This document shows positions 42,615-52,339 of a stretch of 64,000 nt of DNA, one piece after another; the stretch's first letter is position 1, and each line of letters begins with the position of its first letter. Source of the DNA: Jejuia sp043557195 (lineage in GTDB: Bacteria > Bacteroidota > Bacteroidia > Flavobacteriales > Flavobacteriaceae); assembly GCA_043557195.1 (NCBI GenBank), contig CP121314.1, positions 2,790,001-2,854,000 of the forward strand, given 5' to 3'. Under the pieces are notes generated by a model. That model was not told the DNA's origin and did no database searches. It worked only from the letters and a program-made list of their open reading frames with translations. The translations under genes and the position numbers were made by a program.

Positions 42615-45600
42615 CTATTCTATTTTTAAAAGTTGGAGGTCGCTGTTGTTCTTTAAAATTAAAATTCCAAGCCCGTTAGCTCCCAGATTGATTTTTTTTA
42701 CATTAATAACTTCTCCTTTAACAAAAAGACCGCTTTCGGTAGCAGGAATACTTTTATAGCCATTTTTTCCATGCCTCAAATAGAGCCCATATCCGGCATC
42801 TTGCCTTGGCGTCTCTACTTCAAAATCATACATATTACCAAATAAAAGTGCGTCACCAGACCCGTCCCCGTCTACATCGTGCGTAATTACATTTCTTATT
42901 GTTGAAGTTTGTGCCAAATTGTTTAATGGCTGCATTGAAAATTTCCCGTCCCCATTGTTTATGATTAAATTACTCGCAAATGTTGTTGCCTTATACTGCA
43001 GGGCGTCTTTAATGTTATCATTGCCATAAACCTCTTCTAATTCTGCCATTGCAAACGAATGATAGTTGGGGTACTTTTTCTTAATAAAGGGCATTTGTTG
43101 AGAACTACATTGCCTGCCTCTGAGTGGGTAATTTTTGCCATTTTGACTATAGCCTAAAACAATGTCAATAGTGCCTGTTTGGTCAAAATCTTTTGCATAA
43201 ATCTGGAAAGGTTTTTCTATTGAAGCTTTATATTTAGAATTTAATCCTAAGTTTCCTGCTATAAAATCTTGATCACCATCATGGTCAAAATCAATCGGCG
43301 TTAAGCTAAACCACCATCCAACACTTAGGTCGAGTTCAGGGTTATTTGTTGTTTTAGTTAAATGAATACCATCATTCTTGAAGATGGTGATTGGCATCCA
43401 TTCTCCAGCAATTACTAAATCTTTGATATTATCTGAATCTATATCAATCCATCGTGCGTCGGTAACCATTCCAATATTTTCCAGAACATCATTTTCAATG
43501 CGTTGAAAATTTATGCCAGAATTTGAAGTTTCATTTTTCAACAGGTAACTATTTCCAGGAAATGGGTATTTAGCTGGACTTTGTCTTCCCCCAATAAAAA
43601 GATCTATATCCCCATCGTTATCAAAATCATGGGGCCTTACAACAGAGCCACTATACTTTAAATCGTTCGGAAATGGATTAATAGCCTTTTGGAAAAAACC
43701 GTTATCATTATTATATAATCTATCTAAGTAAAACTCAGACTCAGGTTGATACTCGTTACCACCGCTTACTACATACAAATCTAAATCACCATCACCATCG
43801 GCATCAAAAAAGGTGGCGCCTACATCTTCAAATTCTTTTTCCTTTTTGAAAAGAGATTTGTTAGTATTGGAGAAAGTTCCATTGGGGTTTTGGATATATA
43901 GGGCACCAGAAAAACCTTTTGCTCCACCAACATAAAAATCATCAAGCCCGTCATTATTTATATCAGCTACGCAAAGCGCTAACGACTCTTCAGACATTTT
44001 ATGAGGTAGGAGACTTTCCTTTTCAAAGTCATTATAGTCGTTTTGTGTAACAAAATGATTGAGTTTTGAAGCTTTAGTAATATCCTGAAAATGGTTTTGT
44101 TTTTTAGTTATAGCTTGATAGTAATTTTCTTTGGCTAAGGAAAAATCAAACGTAATTTGTTGATTGCTCTTTAGGTTTGTTTCTTTTTGTGTTTTTCCAT
44201 TTGGCCAAATCACTTCAATGGATTTAATTGTTTTAACACTTCCTAAACCAAAATGTAGTGTAGTGCCAACAGAGGATTGAAAACCTCTAGTGGCATAAAG
44301 TTCTTGAATTTGTGTGTCAGTTTCGGTTTTTAAAATAACACGAGACCCAATCCCGAAAAGATTGTTTTGAGGGCCTTTAAATTTTACTTTTATAAAATTA
44401 CCCATGCCAGCTTCAATGCTATTATTTTTATAAACTGAGGCTGGAGCGTCCATGTTATTGGTTATAATATCTAAATCGCCATCATTATCTAAATCAGCAT
44501 AAGAGGCTCCATTGGAAGCTGTCAGTTTTTTTTCAGACCATATTTCGTTTTTTTTGCCGAAAGTTAAATCACCTTTGTTTTCATAAAAATAGTTGTCCTT
44601 TTGCCTCGGCGGCATTTTCCTTAAGATAATTTCATCTCTCTGTCTTTCAAGAAGTCCTCTCAGGTTATTAGGTGCTTTGTTGATTTTCTTTTCATATTCG
44701 GCTTCTACTTTTTGTTTAAAATGAATATAGTCTACGTTTCTAAAATCTCTTTTTATACCATTTGATATAAAGATGTCTTTATCACCATCATTATCCATAT
44801 CAAAGAAAAGCGGGCCCCAACTCCAATCGGTACTAGATACGCCTGATAATGATGCTACATCCGAAAAAGCTGGAGTGTTCTCATTAGAAATGCTGCTGTT
44901 ATTAACCTGTAAGGTGTTGTACATATATTGATAATGAAACCCTTTTGTGAGAAGTTCATTGAATTTTTCAGGATTCATACCACTCATACTTGCTTTTATG
45001 CCGTAATTGTCTTCAGAAACCATATCTAAAGTCATAAAGTCTAACCAACCATCATTATTAAAATCTGCAATGTCATTACCCATTGAAAAATTTGATATAT
45101 GCCCCGTAGCTTCTTTACTTACTTCCTTAAACGTTCCATTTCTTTGATTTAAATAAATTCTATCATGTGAAGCAAAATCTTGACTTACCAGAACATCTGG
45201 CCACATATCATTATTTAAATCACCGATGCCTATTCCGAGTCCAAAACCTATGCCGTCATTTAGTATTCCCGTTTCGTTTGATACGTCGATAAATTTGTTG
45301 TTATCATTTCTAAACAAACGATCACTAGTTAAAGGCGATTTTTTAGCCCTTTCATTATCTAGGTCATAAAGTACTTTAGTATCTGTATTATGATTTATCA
45401 AAAACATATCTAAATCACCATCTTTATCATAATCGAAAAACGATGCTTGGGTAGAGTAGTGCGGTAAGTTTAAATGGTATTCTTTTCCTTTTTCCACAAA
45501 TACTGGGACGCCATCCTTGTTGTTTCCTATGTTAACATAAAGTTTGTTTTCTCTGGCTTCAGGTTGAATAAATGGCCCCGATCTGCACACATAAATATCC

Positions 45601-46025
45601 AATAGTCCGTCAGAATTTATATCTACAACTGTTGATGCCAACTCAAACCCTGGAAACCCTTGAGTTTTAGATATATTGGTTACATCTTCAAATTTTAAAT
45701 AGCCTTTATTAAGGTATAACTTGTTGCTTTCTTGATTTGATACAAAGTACAGATCAACTAACCCATCATTATTAAAATCTGCAGCAGAAACTCCAGCGCC
45801 ATTATACATATAATCGTAATTCAGGGCGTTCATTTCTATACTTTCATGAATTTGATTTACAAAGGATATGCCCGAAATGGAATCATTTATTAGCTGAAAT
45901 AATTTAACAGTTTTGGATGAAGTATTCTGTTGAACTATTCTGTCTTTTTTACAAGAAACACAGAACACCAATAGCATAAAAATTATAGCATAAAAAGTGT
46001 AAACATGTAAACGTTTTAATACCAT
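42615..46025 (-). CDS. VCBS/FG-GAP repeat lipoprotein with ASPIC/UnbV domain
   Basis: I choose the ATG at 46025, which gives a lipoprotein signal ending at FCVSCKK; the in-frame ATG at 46079 would place a 12-bp hairpin inside the coding region. At least a dozen DxDxDGxxD calcium-binding propeller repeats are readable, for example DFNNDGLVDLYF, DMDNDGDKDIFI, DLDNDGDLDIIT, DADGDGDLDLYV and DFDNDGDIDLFI. They form two propellers separated by an ASPIC/UnbV segment (about 530-615; ATRGFQSS, VIWPNGKTQKE). The protein has about 1136 residues. Such proteins often follow susD in marine PULs in the position of SusE/F, so surface glycan binding is plausible but unproven. Confidence 0.87.
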   Translation of the reverse strand: MVLKRLHVYTFYAIIFMLLVFCVSCKKDRIVQQNTSSKTVKLFQLINDSISGISFVNQIHESIEMNALNYDYMYNGAGVSAADFNNDGLVDLYFVSNQESNKLYLNKGYLKFEDVTNISKTQGFPGFELASTVVDINSDGLLDIYVCRSGPFIQPEARENKLYVNIGNNKDGVPVFVEKGKEYHLNLPHYSTQASFFDYDKDGDLDMFLINHNTDTKVLYDLDNERAKKSPLTSDRLFRNDNNKFIDVSNETGILNDGIGFGLGIGIGDLNNDMWPDVLVSQDFASHDRIYLNQRNGTFKEVSKEATGHISNFSMGNDIADFNNDGWLDFMTLDMVSEDNYGIKASMSGMNPEKFNELLTKGFHYQYMYNTLQVNNSSISNENTPAFSDVASLSGVSSTDWSWGPLFFDMDNDGDKDIFISNGIKRDFRNVDYIHFKQKVEAEYEKKINKAPNNLRGLLERQRDEIILRKMPPRQKDNYFYENKGDLTFGKKNEIWSEKKLTASNGASYADLDNDGDLDIITNNMDAPASVYKNNSIEAGMGNFIKVKFKGPQNNLFGIGSRVILKTETDTQIQELYATRGFQSSVGTTLHFGLGSVKTIKSIEVIWPNGKTQKETNLKSNQQITFDFSLAKENYYQAITKKQNHFQDITKASKLNHFVTQNDYNDFEKESLLPHKMSEESLALCVADINNDGLDDFYVGGAKGFSGALYIQNPNGTFSNTNKSLFKKEKEFEDVGATFFDADGDGDLDLYVVSGGNEYQPESEFYLDRLYNNDNGFFQKAINPFPNDLKYSGSVVRPHDFDNDGDIDLFIGGRQSPAKYPFPGNSYLLKNETSNSGINFQRIENDVLENIGMVTDARWIDIDSDNIKDLVIAGEWMPITIFKNDGIHLTKTTNNPELDLSVGWWFSLTPIDFDHDGDQDFIAGNLGLNSKYKASIEKPFQIYAKDFDQTGTIDIVLGYSQNGKNYPLRGRQCSSQQMPFIKKKYPNYHSFAMAELEEVYGNDNIKDALQYKATTFASNLIINNGDGKFSMQPLNNLAQTSTIRNVITHDVDGDGSGDALLFGNMYDFEVETPRQDAGYGLYLRHGKNGYKSIPATESGLFVKGEVINVKKINLGANGLGILILKNNSDLQLLKIE

Positions 46026-46046
46026 TTTGGAATTTATATAGTCAAA

Positions 46047-46076
46047 ATAGGGAGCAAAGAAATATTTGCTCCCTAT
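46047..46076 (-). terminator. 12-bp perfect hairpin between susD and the VCBS gene (attenuator/terminator-like)
   Basis: ATAGGGAGCAAA (46047-46058) and TTTGCTCCCTAT (46065-46076) are perfect inverted repeats around a six-base loop. On the transcribed minus strand the stem is followed by a short UUUU. It sits 40 bases after the susD stop and 22 bases before the next ATG, so it could lower transcription of the downstream enzymes relative to susCD or protect the susCD 3' end. Confidence 0.7.
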
Positions 46077-46115
46077 CACTAACTCAAACTAAACTAAAAA
46101 CTAACTTTTCTAATA

Positions 46116-47915
46116 CTAATAATTGGGGTTTTGTGTCATCTCTATACCATTACTAGCTGCAGCTTGAATTTCTGCATCTGGTATTGGCCATAAATAATCT
46201 CTATCGGGATTGAAGATTCTAACTTCTAGCTCTCTGTAGTCAAGATTACCTTTTTCTACTCGTAGCTGAGATGGTGCACCAGGATAAGTTACAAAACCAT
46301 CTTCATCTATACTAGGTATCAAACCTAAATCTCCTCCAATTTTGCTAAAGCCATTAGCAGGACTTCCAAAAGCAGTTGTGTTTAAAACTTTTTCTGCGAT
46401 TTGCCATCTTCTGATATCAAATAAACGGAATCCTTCATCTGCCAACTCTACTTTGCGCTCTCTACGAATTATTCTTCTAAGCTCTGATTGATTTGTAGTT
46501 GAAACAGCAGGATACGCAATGCCAGATCCGTTATAAGCTCTTGCTCTCACCTCATTAATGGCATCCAATACAGATTGGTCAATATCATTAGCTTCAATTT
46601 TAGCTTCAGCATAAGTCAATAAAACTTCCGCATAACGCATTAATATAACAGGATGCTCAGCAGCACCAGACCACAATCCTGTTTCTCCTTTTAATGTTGG
46701 TTCATCGGAAAATTTCTTCCAAAAATAACCCGTAAAAGAAACGAAACGATTTGCGCCTCCAGAACTGAAGGTATTTCCACTAATAGGATCAACAATACTT
46801 ACACCAGCCGGATTTGTAGAGTTGGGATTATATACTCGTTCTGTTTTAACACCATTTTCTACTTTCCAAGTCGCTAAACTATCACTATGTGTTTCTATGA
46901 TATGACCAGACCATACTTCTTGTGGTACTGCTATAGAAGCTTTTAATCTTGGATCTCTATTTTCAAATGGATTGGCAGGGTCGAAAGTTGGGTCTTCATC
47001 TATTGGTAATCCATTTACAGTCTCATAGGTATCGATTGTTTGTTGTGTTGGTACTAATTGACACCATCCTCCAAAGCGACTTCCTTGTCTTACAGCTAAT
47101 CCGTGCACTCTAGTACCTGTAACATATTGTAAGCTTAATAGTGCTTCTGAAGTATTTATACCATCACGAGTAAATAGAGCCTCATAATCAGCAGCCAATT
47201 CAACACCACTATTCATGACCAACTGAGCTTTTTGAGCAGCCAAGGTATAGTTTTCATTGTAAAGTGCTATTCTTGCTGCAAGAGCATTAGCAGCATTAGC
47301 AGAAGCTCTTCCCGTCTCACTTGGACTTGATGGTAAAAGACCAGCCGCAGTATCTAAATCATTTAATAAGGTGGCTACAATTTCAGATTTTGACGTCCTT
47401 GGAAGCGCATCTTGAGAAGATACCGTAGTTTCATCATGGAAAGGTACATCACCGTATAATTCCACTAAATAACTATAAAACATCGCTCTTAAAAACAGTG
47501 CTTCACCACGTATTTCATCAAACCTAGCGGGGCTTGTATTATCTTGTGCTCTATCCATATTTGCCAACAAAGAATTGGCACGCTGGATACCTGCATAAAA
47601 CCTGTTCCAGAAACCTCTTACAATACCATCTGTAGAAGTTAGTCCTCCTGTAGTAACTGTTGCAGTTCCAGCAACATTACCTCTACTAAAACCAAGATCA
47701 GTACTATGATCAAGAAGTTGAGGGAATGGTGTTGCATTCACATAATTTAAAGATTCATAAATTCCTACTAGAGCCACCTCCAATTCAGCTTCGGTGGAGA
47801 AGAATGCGGAACTGTTAGGAGTTCCAGGGTCTTTTAAATCTAATACCTTGTCTGCGCAGCTGCTTGCAGCTATTATTAGGAGACAAGATGCCAAAAAATA
47901 TTTTATTTTTTTCAT
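46116..47915 (-). CDS. SusD/RagB-family outer-membrane glycan-binding lipoprotein
   Basis: The ATG at 47915 gives a standard lipoprotein signal ending at AASSCADK and leaves a 19-base gap to the susC stop; an ATG at 47945 would overlap susC and precede the signal with ten extra residues. The roughly 599-residue protein shows the SusD/RagB layout: tetratricopeptide-like helices in the N-terminal half (RGEALFLRAMFYSYLVELYGD) and the C-terminal domain motifs VILMRYAEVLLTYAEAK, RRERKVELADEGFRLFDIRRW and LWPIPDAEI. It forms the lid on the SusC transporter encoded immediately upstream and captures oligosaccharides at the cell surface. The substrate cannot be read. Confidence 0.94.
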   Translation of the reverse strand: MKKIKYFLASCLLIIAASSCADKVLDLKDPGTPNSSAFFSTEAELEVALVGIYESLNYVNATPFPQLLDHSTDLGFSRGNVAGTATVTTGGLTSTDGIVRGFWNRFYAGIQRANSLLANMDRAQDNTSPARFDEIRGEALFLRAMFYSYLVELYGDVPFHDETTVSSQDALPRTSKSEIVATLLNDLDTAAGLLPSSPSETGRASANAANALAARIALYNENYTLAAQKAQLVMNSGVELAADYEALFTRDGINTSEALLSLQYVTGTRVHGLAVRQGSRFGGWCQLVPTQQTIDTYETVNGLPIDEDPTFDPANPFENRDPRLKASIAVPQEVWSGHIIETHSDSLATWKVENGVKTERVYNPNSTNPAGVSIVDPISGNTFSSGGANRFVSFTGYFWKKFSDEPTLKGETGLWSGAAEHPVILMRYAEVLLTYAEAKIEANDIDQSVLDAINEVRARAYNGSGIAYPAVSTTNQSELRRIIRRERKVELADEGFRLFDIRRWQIAEKVLNTTAFGSPANGFSKIGGDLGLIPSIDEDGFVTYPGAPSQLRVEKGNLDYRELEVRIFNPDRDYLWPIPDAEIQAAASNGIEMTQNPNY

Positions 47916-47934
47916 TTTATCAATTTTTTTAATG

Positions 47935-50900
47935 TTAAAATCCAACGGTTAGCCCAAGTGTATAAACTTTCATAACAGGATAAAAACCACCATTACTAAA
48001 GTCTGGAATGGTAGGGTCTACACCATCTGGCATGTTATCAAAAGTTAATAAATTTTGACCAGAAACATATAATCTAAGGCTATTTATCTGTAATTTATCT
48101 AATACTTCATCCGAAAGTTTATAACCCAAAGTTAAGTTTCTAAGTCTAGCATAAGATGCATTAAACATCCATGTTTCATTAACCCTCCAGTTTGGAGAAT
48201 TACTAGCAGCTAATGCACGAGGGTAAGCTGCATCAGTGTTCTCAGGCGTCCAATAATCGGTTTGCCAACGTTGAATTTTTCCTGCGTTGAAAAAAGACCA
48301 TCCGGCATCTCCTTGTAGAACAACGTCTCTACCGCTTTCACCAATAAATGATACGCTTAAGTCAAAATTCTTATATGAAGCAAATAAGTCAACTCCCCAA
48401 AAATTATTAGCTATTGTACTACCAATTATGGTTCTATCATCATTATTTATAATACCATCATTATTAAAATCTACATATTTAATATCTCCTGGTTGTACAG
48501 CTCCAAACGCGGGTACTGGCAAATCACTATTCAATGCTCCTCCCGTAAAATCACTCTCTTGATATAAACCATCAGTTTTTAAACCAAAAATAGAATTTTG
48601 TGTTTCTCCTACTCTCTGAATAGTTTGCCCAGGAGGAAGTTCTGTCAATCCATCAGCCAACCCAGTAATTTTATTATTGAAAGTAGAGAAATTAGCGGCA
48701 ACACCATAATTAAAATCACCGATGTTATCTCTCCAATCCAAAGAAATATCTATACCTTTATTTTCTACATCACCTGCATTTCTAAATGGTACATCTAGCC
48801 CTTGACTAGGTTGTAAAGTACCTATTTGTAAAATAATATCTTTGGTAGTTCTCACGTAATATTCTGTGGTCAATTTTAACTTGCTTGAAAAAAGATTAAC
48901 ATCTAGACCAACATTAAAGTTTTCTCCTGTTTCCCAAACCAAAAGCGGATTAGCTAATTGTGTTTGAGCACCACCAACTTGTGAGGCCCCCCCCTAAAAC
49001 AACATCGGCATTTCCTAGCCCAAATTGAGAGGCATAAATAAAGTTTTGGGCAATATCATTACCATTACCATCTGTGATGAAAATTTGTTGGTTACCTAAT
49101 TGCCCCCATGAAGCCCTTAACTTTAAAAAGTCTACAACATCATTTTCAGGAAAAAAATCTTCATTGGAAATTACCCAACCAGCCGAAAATGACGGAAAGG
49201 TTTGCGATCTATTAGTTGCGGCAAACCTAGAAGAAGCATCTCTTCTTAAATTAGCTTCAAATAAATATTTATCCATATAGGAATAATTAACTCTACCAAA
49301 TGCTGACTCTAAGCCAAAAAGAGTAGCTGAACCTCCATTGGTAGAACTTTCTGCATCACCATTATTTAATGTTCTAAATTCTGGAACAATAAAAGATCTC
49401 CTAAAAGCCCCCCAATTTTCTGATTGGGTTTTAATGAATTCATAACCAGCTAAAGCAGATAAGCTATGATCACCAAAGTCCTTATTGAAATTAATTAAAA
49501 AATTGAAATTATCTGTAAAAACTTCAGAAGTAGACTTATTTAAACTATTATTACCAACTAGCTCAGTATTTGGTTCGGCATCAGAATTTTCTTTATAAAC
49601 ATAACCAGCAATAAAGGCATCACGATCTGTATCCGTATATTGAGGTGCATATGATACTGAAAAAGCCAATTCATCGATTGGTTTATAGGTGGCCTTTACA
49701 ATACCTCTAAAGTAATTAGTAACTCTTTGGTCTAATGATGTAGTATTAACTATAGCTACAGGGTTATTTCCGTTAAAACCAGAACCCCAACTTCCATCAT
49801 CATTAATAGCTACAAATAAGGGCTGATACCTGTATGCTTGCCTGAGTGTATTTTCTATTGCCCTAGGTTGATCTCTTATTTCTCTTCTAAAGTTCAAATC
49901 AAAAGCCACATCTAGTTTACTGCTTATTTTTATGTCCGTATTAAATCTCCCTGAAAATCTTTTGAAGTTATAACCAGGGACATTACCCTCCTGATCTAGA
50001 TAAGAAATGGATCCTCCAACTTTTAATTTTTCAGAACCAGCACTAACACCAAGACTATGATATTGCTGCAGTCCATTTTGGGAAAATAATAAATCAACCC
50101 AATCTGTATCTGGAAGGGCTTCCGTACCAACTCCATCACCATTCCTGTATTGTTCTAAAATGGTGTCATCGAAAGACCCAGGAATAGCATCATTAAATGC
50201 TTCCATATATCCCAAAGCACCTAAGAAATCTAATTGCTGCGCTGGTGTTTGAAAACCAAGATAGGTATTGTAAGTGGTTCTTACCATACCTTCTTTACCT
50301 CTTTTAGTGGTTATCAAAATAACACCATTCGCTCCCCTAGATCCATAAATGGCTGCTGCTGCCGCATCTTTCAAAACTGAAATAGACTCAATGTCATTTG
50401 GGTCAACACCATTAATATTATCAGGAATACCATCAATTAGTACTAACGGGTCATTTTTGCTACCACTACCAAGTGACCCCACACCTCTGATTCTCAACGT
50501 AGCATCATCACCACCTGGTTGCCCGCTATTTTGCGTTGCGGTAAGACCAGGAACTAATCCTGCAAGAGCTTGTGAGGCTTGTGCTGCAGGCTGTCGGGTT
50601 ATTTCAGTTGCTTTTACAACCTCCACAGAACCTGTAAGATTAACCTTTTTCTGCGACCCATAACCAACAATTACTACTTCATCTAGTTGAGCAGCATCCT
50701 CTTTTAAGGATACGTCAATTTTAGATCTTCCGTTTACTGCAATGGTTTGAGATAACATGCCTACATATGAAAATGTTAATGAAGCCCCTTCGTTGACTTC
50801 AATGCTATAATTACCATCGAAATCGGCTTGAGCACCATTGGTGGTTCCTACCTCTAAAACGTTTGTTCCCGCTAAAGGGACACCTTGTTCATCAGTGACT

Positions 50901-50983
50901 GTACCTGATACTGTTACTTGCTGCGAGAAAAGTAAGTGAACAGAACATGTTAATAGCACTGCCATTAAATTCTTTAAATTCAT
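47935..50983 (-). CDS. SusC-like TonB-dependent outer-membrane transporter, interrupted by a frameshift
   Basis: The start gives a Sec signal ending at LLFSQQ (about residue 21). A CarboxypepD_reg-like domain follows (VSGTVTDEQGVPLAGTNV), then a TonB-box region (DEVVIVGYGSQKK), a plug (LRIRGVGSLGSG, DIESISVLKDAAAAAIYGSRG) and the barrel. At the run of eight G (minus strand; 48994-48987) the frame shifts: as written the protein ends at 48950 after 677 residues. Removing one G restores ADVVLGGASQVGG and a continuous frame to 47935, giving about 1015 residues, normal for SusC. Either the tract is a sequencing indel, or the gene is switched off or phase-variable. It is the first gene of the operon, paired with susD. 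Confidence 0.92.
48987..48994 (-). repeat. Homopolymer tract (G8 on coding strand) at the susC frameshift
   Basis: Eight consecutive C on the plus strand lie exactly at the point where the susC reading frame breaks. Seven would keep the frame. In an AT-rich genome such a long G/C run is rare and is the classical substrate for slipped-strand mispairing or for sequencing error. Confidence 0.85.
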
Positions 50984-51063
50984 ATAATTTTAGTTTAGTT
51001 AAATATTATCACAAATTACATTAGGTGGATTGCATTTATTTAGGAGTCTGAGAAATATTTTTT

Positions 51064-51109
51064 CAGAAACGTTTTCGGGAGCGTTTCCAATTACCGGAAA
51101 CGTTCTCGG
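51064..51109. promoter_or_regulatory. Array of three LacI-type operator-like palindromes upstream of susC and lacI
   Basis: Overlapping near-palindromes lie in the 283-base divergent region: CAGAAACGTTTTCGGG (51064-51079, core AAACGTTT), GGGAGCGTTTCC (51077-51088) and CCGGAAACGTTCTCGG (51094-51109, core AACGTT). The central CG flanked by AA/TT is a LacI/CcpA-type hallmark. They are about 80-125 bases upstream of susC and 160-200 bases upstream of lacI, fitting control of both. The remainder of the gap shows no clear TAnnTTTG box. Confidence 0.65.
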
Positions 51110-51266
51110 TGATAAATAATATGGGTTTCTTTAAAGACCAAAGAAGGATAAGTGTAATTTAGTAGATAAGAGTTTTTTTAAGTACTTTATAATTCTAAAT
51201 TTACTGATGATGGTTATTACATAATTTATTTAAAAAAACTTAACCCCTTACATTAATTCTATTATC

Positions 51267-52277
51267 ATGAGACACATTACAATAAAGGATATAGCGAAAA
51301 GACTTAATGTTTCCGTTTCTTCTGTTTCAAGAGCATTGAACGATAAATATGATATTAAAAAAGAAACAAAGGAACTTATTTTGCGAACAGCTGAAGAAAT
51401 GGGATATCATCCTAATCCAATAGCAAAAAAGTTAAGCCAAAATAAATCTCTTAATATTGGAGTTGTCGTTCCTGAATTTATGAACGGATATTACTCAGAG
51501 GTGGCTATCGCTCTACAAGAATTTTTTACATCGAAAGGATATCAAGTGTTGTTAATGCAGTCTGATGAGAATGAAGAACAGGAATTGAAAAATGTAAAAA
51601 CTTTGATAGGGAATATGGTTGATGGTTTAATAATTGCCCCAACAGTAGGTCACAGAAATATGTCATATTACTTAGAGGAGCATAAAAAAGGATATCCTAT
51701 TGTTTTTTTGAATAGAATAGACCAATCACTACCTGCTTCAAAAGTAATTTTCAATAATGTGAAGTGGAGCTTTTTTGCCACAGAACACCTAATAAGGCAG
51801 AACTATAAAAAAATATACCATTTAGCAGGCTACAAGAATCTATGTGTGTCTACAGAAAGAATAGAAGGGTTCAAAAAAGCCATGAGCAAACATAATATCC
51901 CCAAAGAAAATTTTAAAATAATTGAAACCGGTTTATTAGCTGAGGAAGGGATGGAGATAATTGAAGACCTGATTTTTAATCATGATTTGCCAGATGCCTT
52001 TTTCTGTGCAAATGATATGGTGGCATTGGGTGCCATGAAAAAATTAAAGGATTATGGTTACAAAATCCCTGATGACTTAGCCTTAGTGGGCTTTACCGAA
52101 ACCAGAACAGCTAAATTAGTAACGCCCCAGTTGAGTAGCGTCAAACAACCAACCTTTGAAATGGCCAAAAGAGCAGGAGAATTTCTTTTAAAACGGATTG
52201 AAAATGAGAACGCTCCTGTAGAAACAGCTGTTATGAATGGCGAATTTAATATTAGAAACTCTTCAATCCGTAAATAG
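51267..52277 (+). CDS. LacI-family transcriptional regulator
   Basis: The 336-residue protein begins with the LacI HTH (MRHITIKDIAKRLNVS, then SSVSRALN), the hinge region (GYHPNPIAKKLSQNKS) and a periplasmic-binding-protein-like ligand domain (about 60-330; IGVVVPEFMNGYYSE, DAFFCANDMVALGAMK, DLALVGFTET). It is divergent from susC across a region containing three operator-like palindromes, so it is the local regulator of the susC operon, probably a repressor released by a sugar. Because the neighbouring PUL has lost its own LacI (remnant at 38740) but kept similar operator sites, this protein may also control the 36906 operon. Confidence 0.92.
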   Translation: MRHITIKDIAKRLNVSVSSVSRALNDKYDIKKETKELILRTAEEMGYHPNPIAKKLSQNKSLNIGVVVPEFMNGYYSEVAIALQEFFTSKGYQVLLMQSDENEEQELKNVKTLIGNMVDGLIIAPTVGHRNMSYYLEEHKKGYPIVFLNRIDQSLPASKVIFNNVKWSFFATEHLIRQNYKKIYHLAGYKNLCVSTERIEGFKKAMSKHNIPKENFKIIETGLLAEEGMEIIEDLIFNHDLPDAFFCANDMVALGAMKKLKDYGYKIPDDLALVGFTETRTAKLVTPQLSSVKQPTFEMAKRAGEFLLKRIENENAPVETAVMNGEFNIRNSSIRK

Positions 52278-52311
52278 TTTTTTTTTATTTCTGTTATCCT
52301 AATTTATTCAT

Positions 52312-52319
52312 TACATTTG
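52312..52319 (+). promoter_or_regulatory. -7 promoter box (TACATTTG) of the FKBP gene
   Basis: TACATTTG matches TAnnTTTG and lies 20 bases before the ATG at 52340. No convincing -33 TTG is present. Confidence 0.5.
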
Positions 52320-52339
52320 GCAGCGAAAAAAATAATCAT

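Noticed and set aside
47915..47945. Upstream ATG of susD at 47945
   Set aside because: It adds ten polar residues before the lipoprotein signal and overlaps susC; the ATG at 47915 gives the usual signal and spacing.
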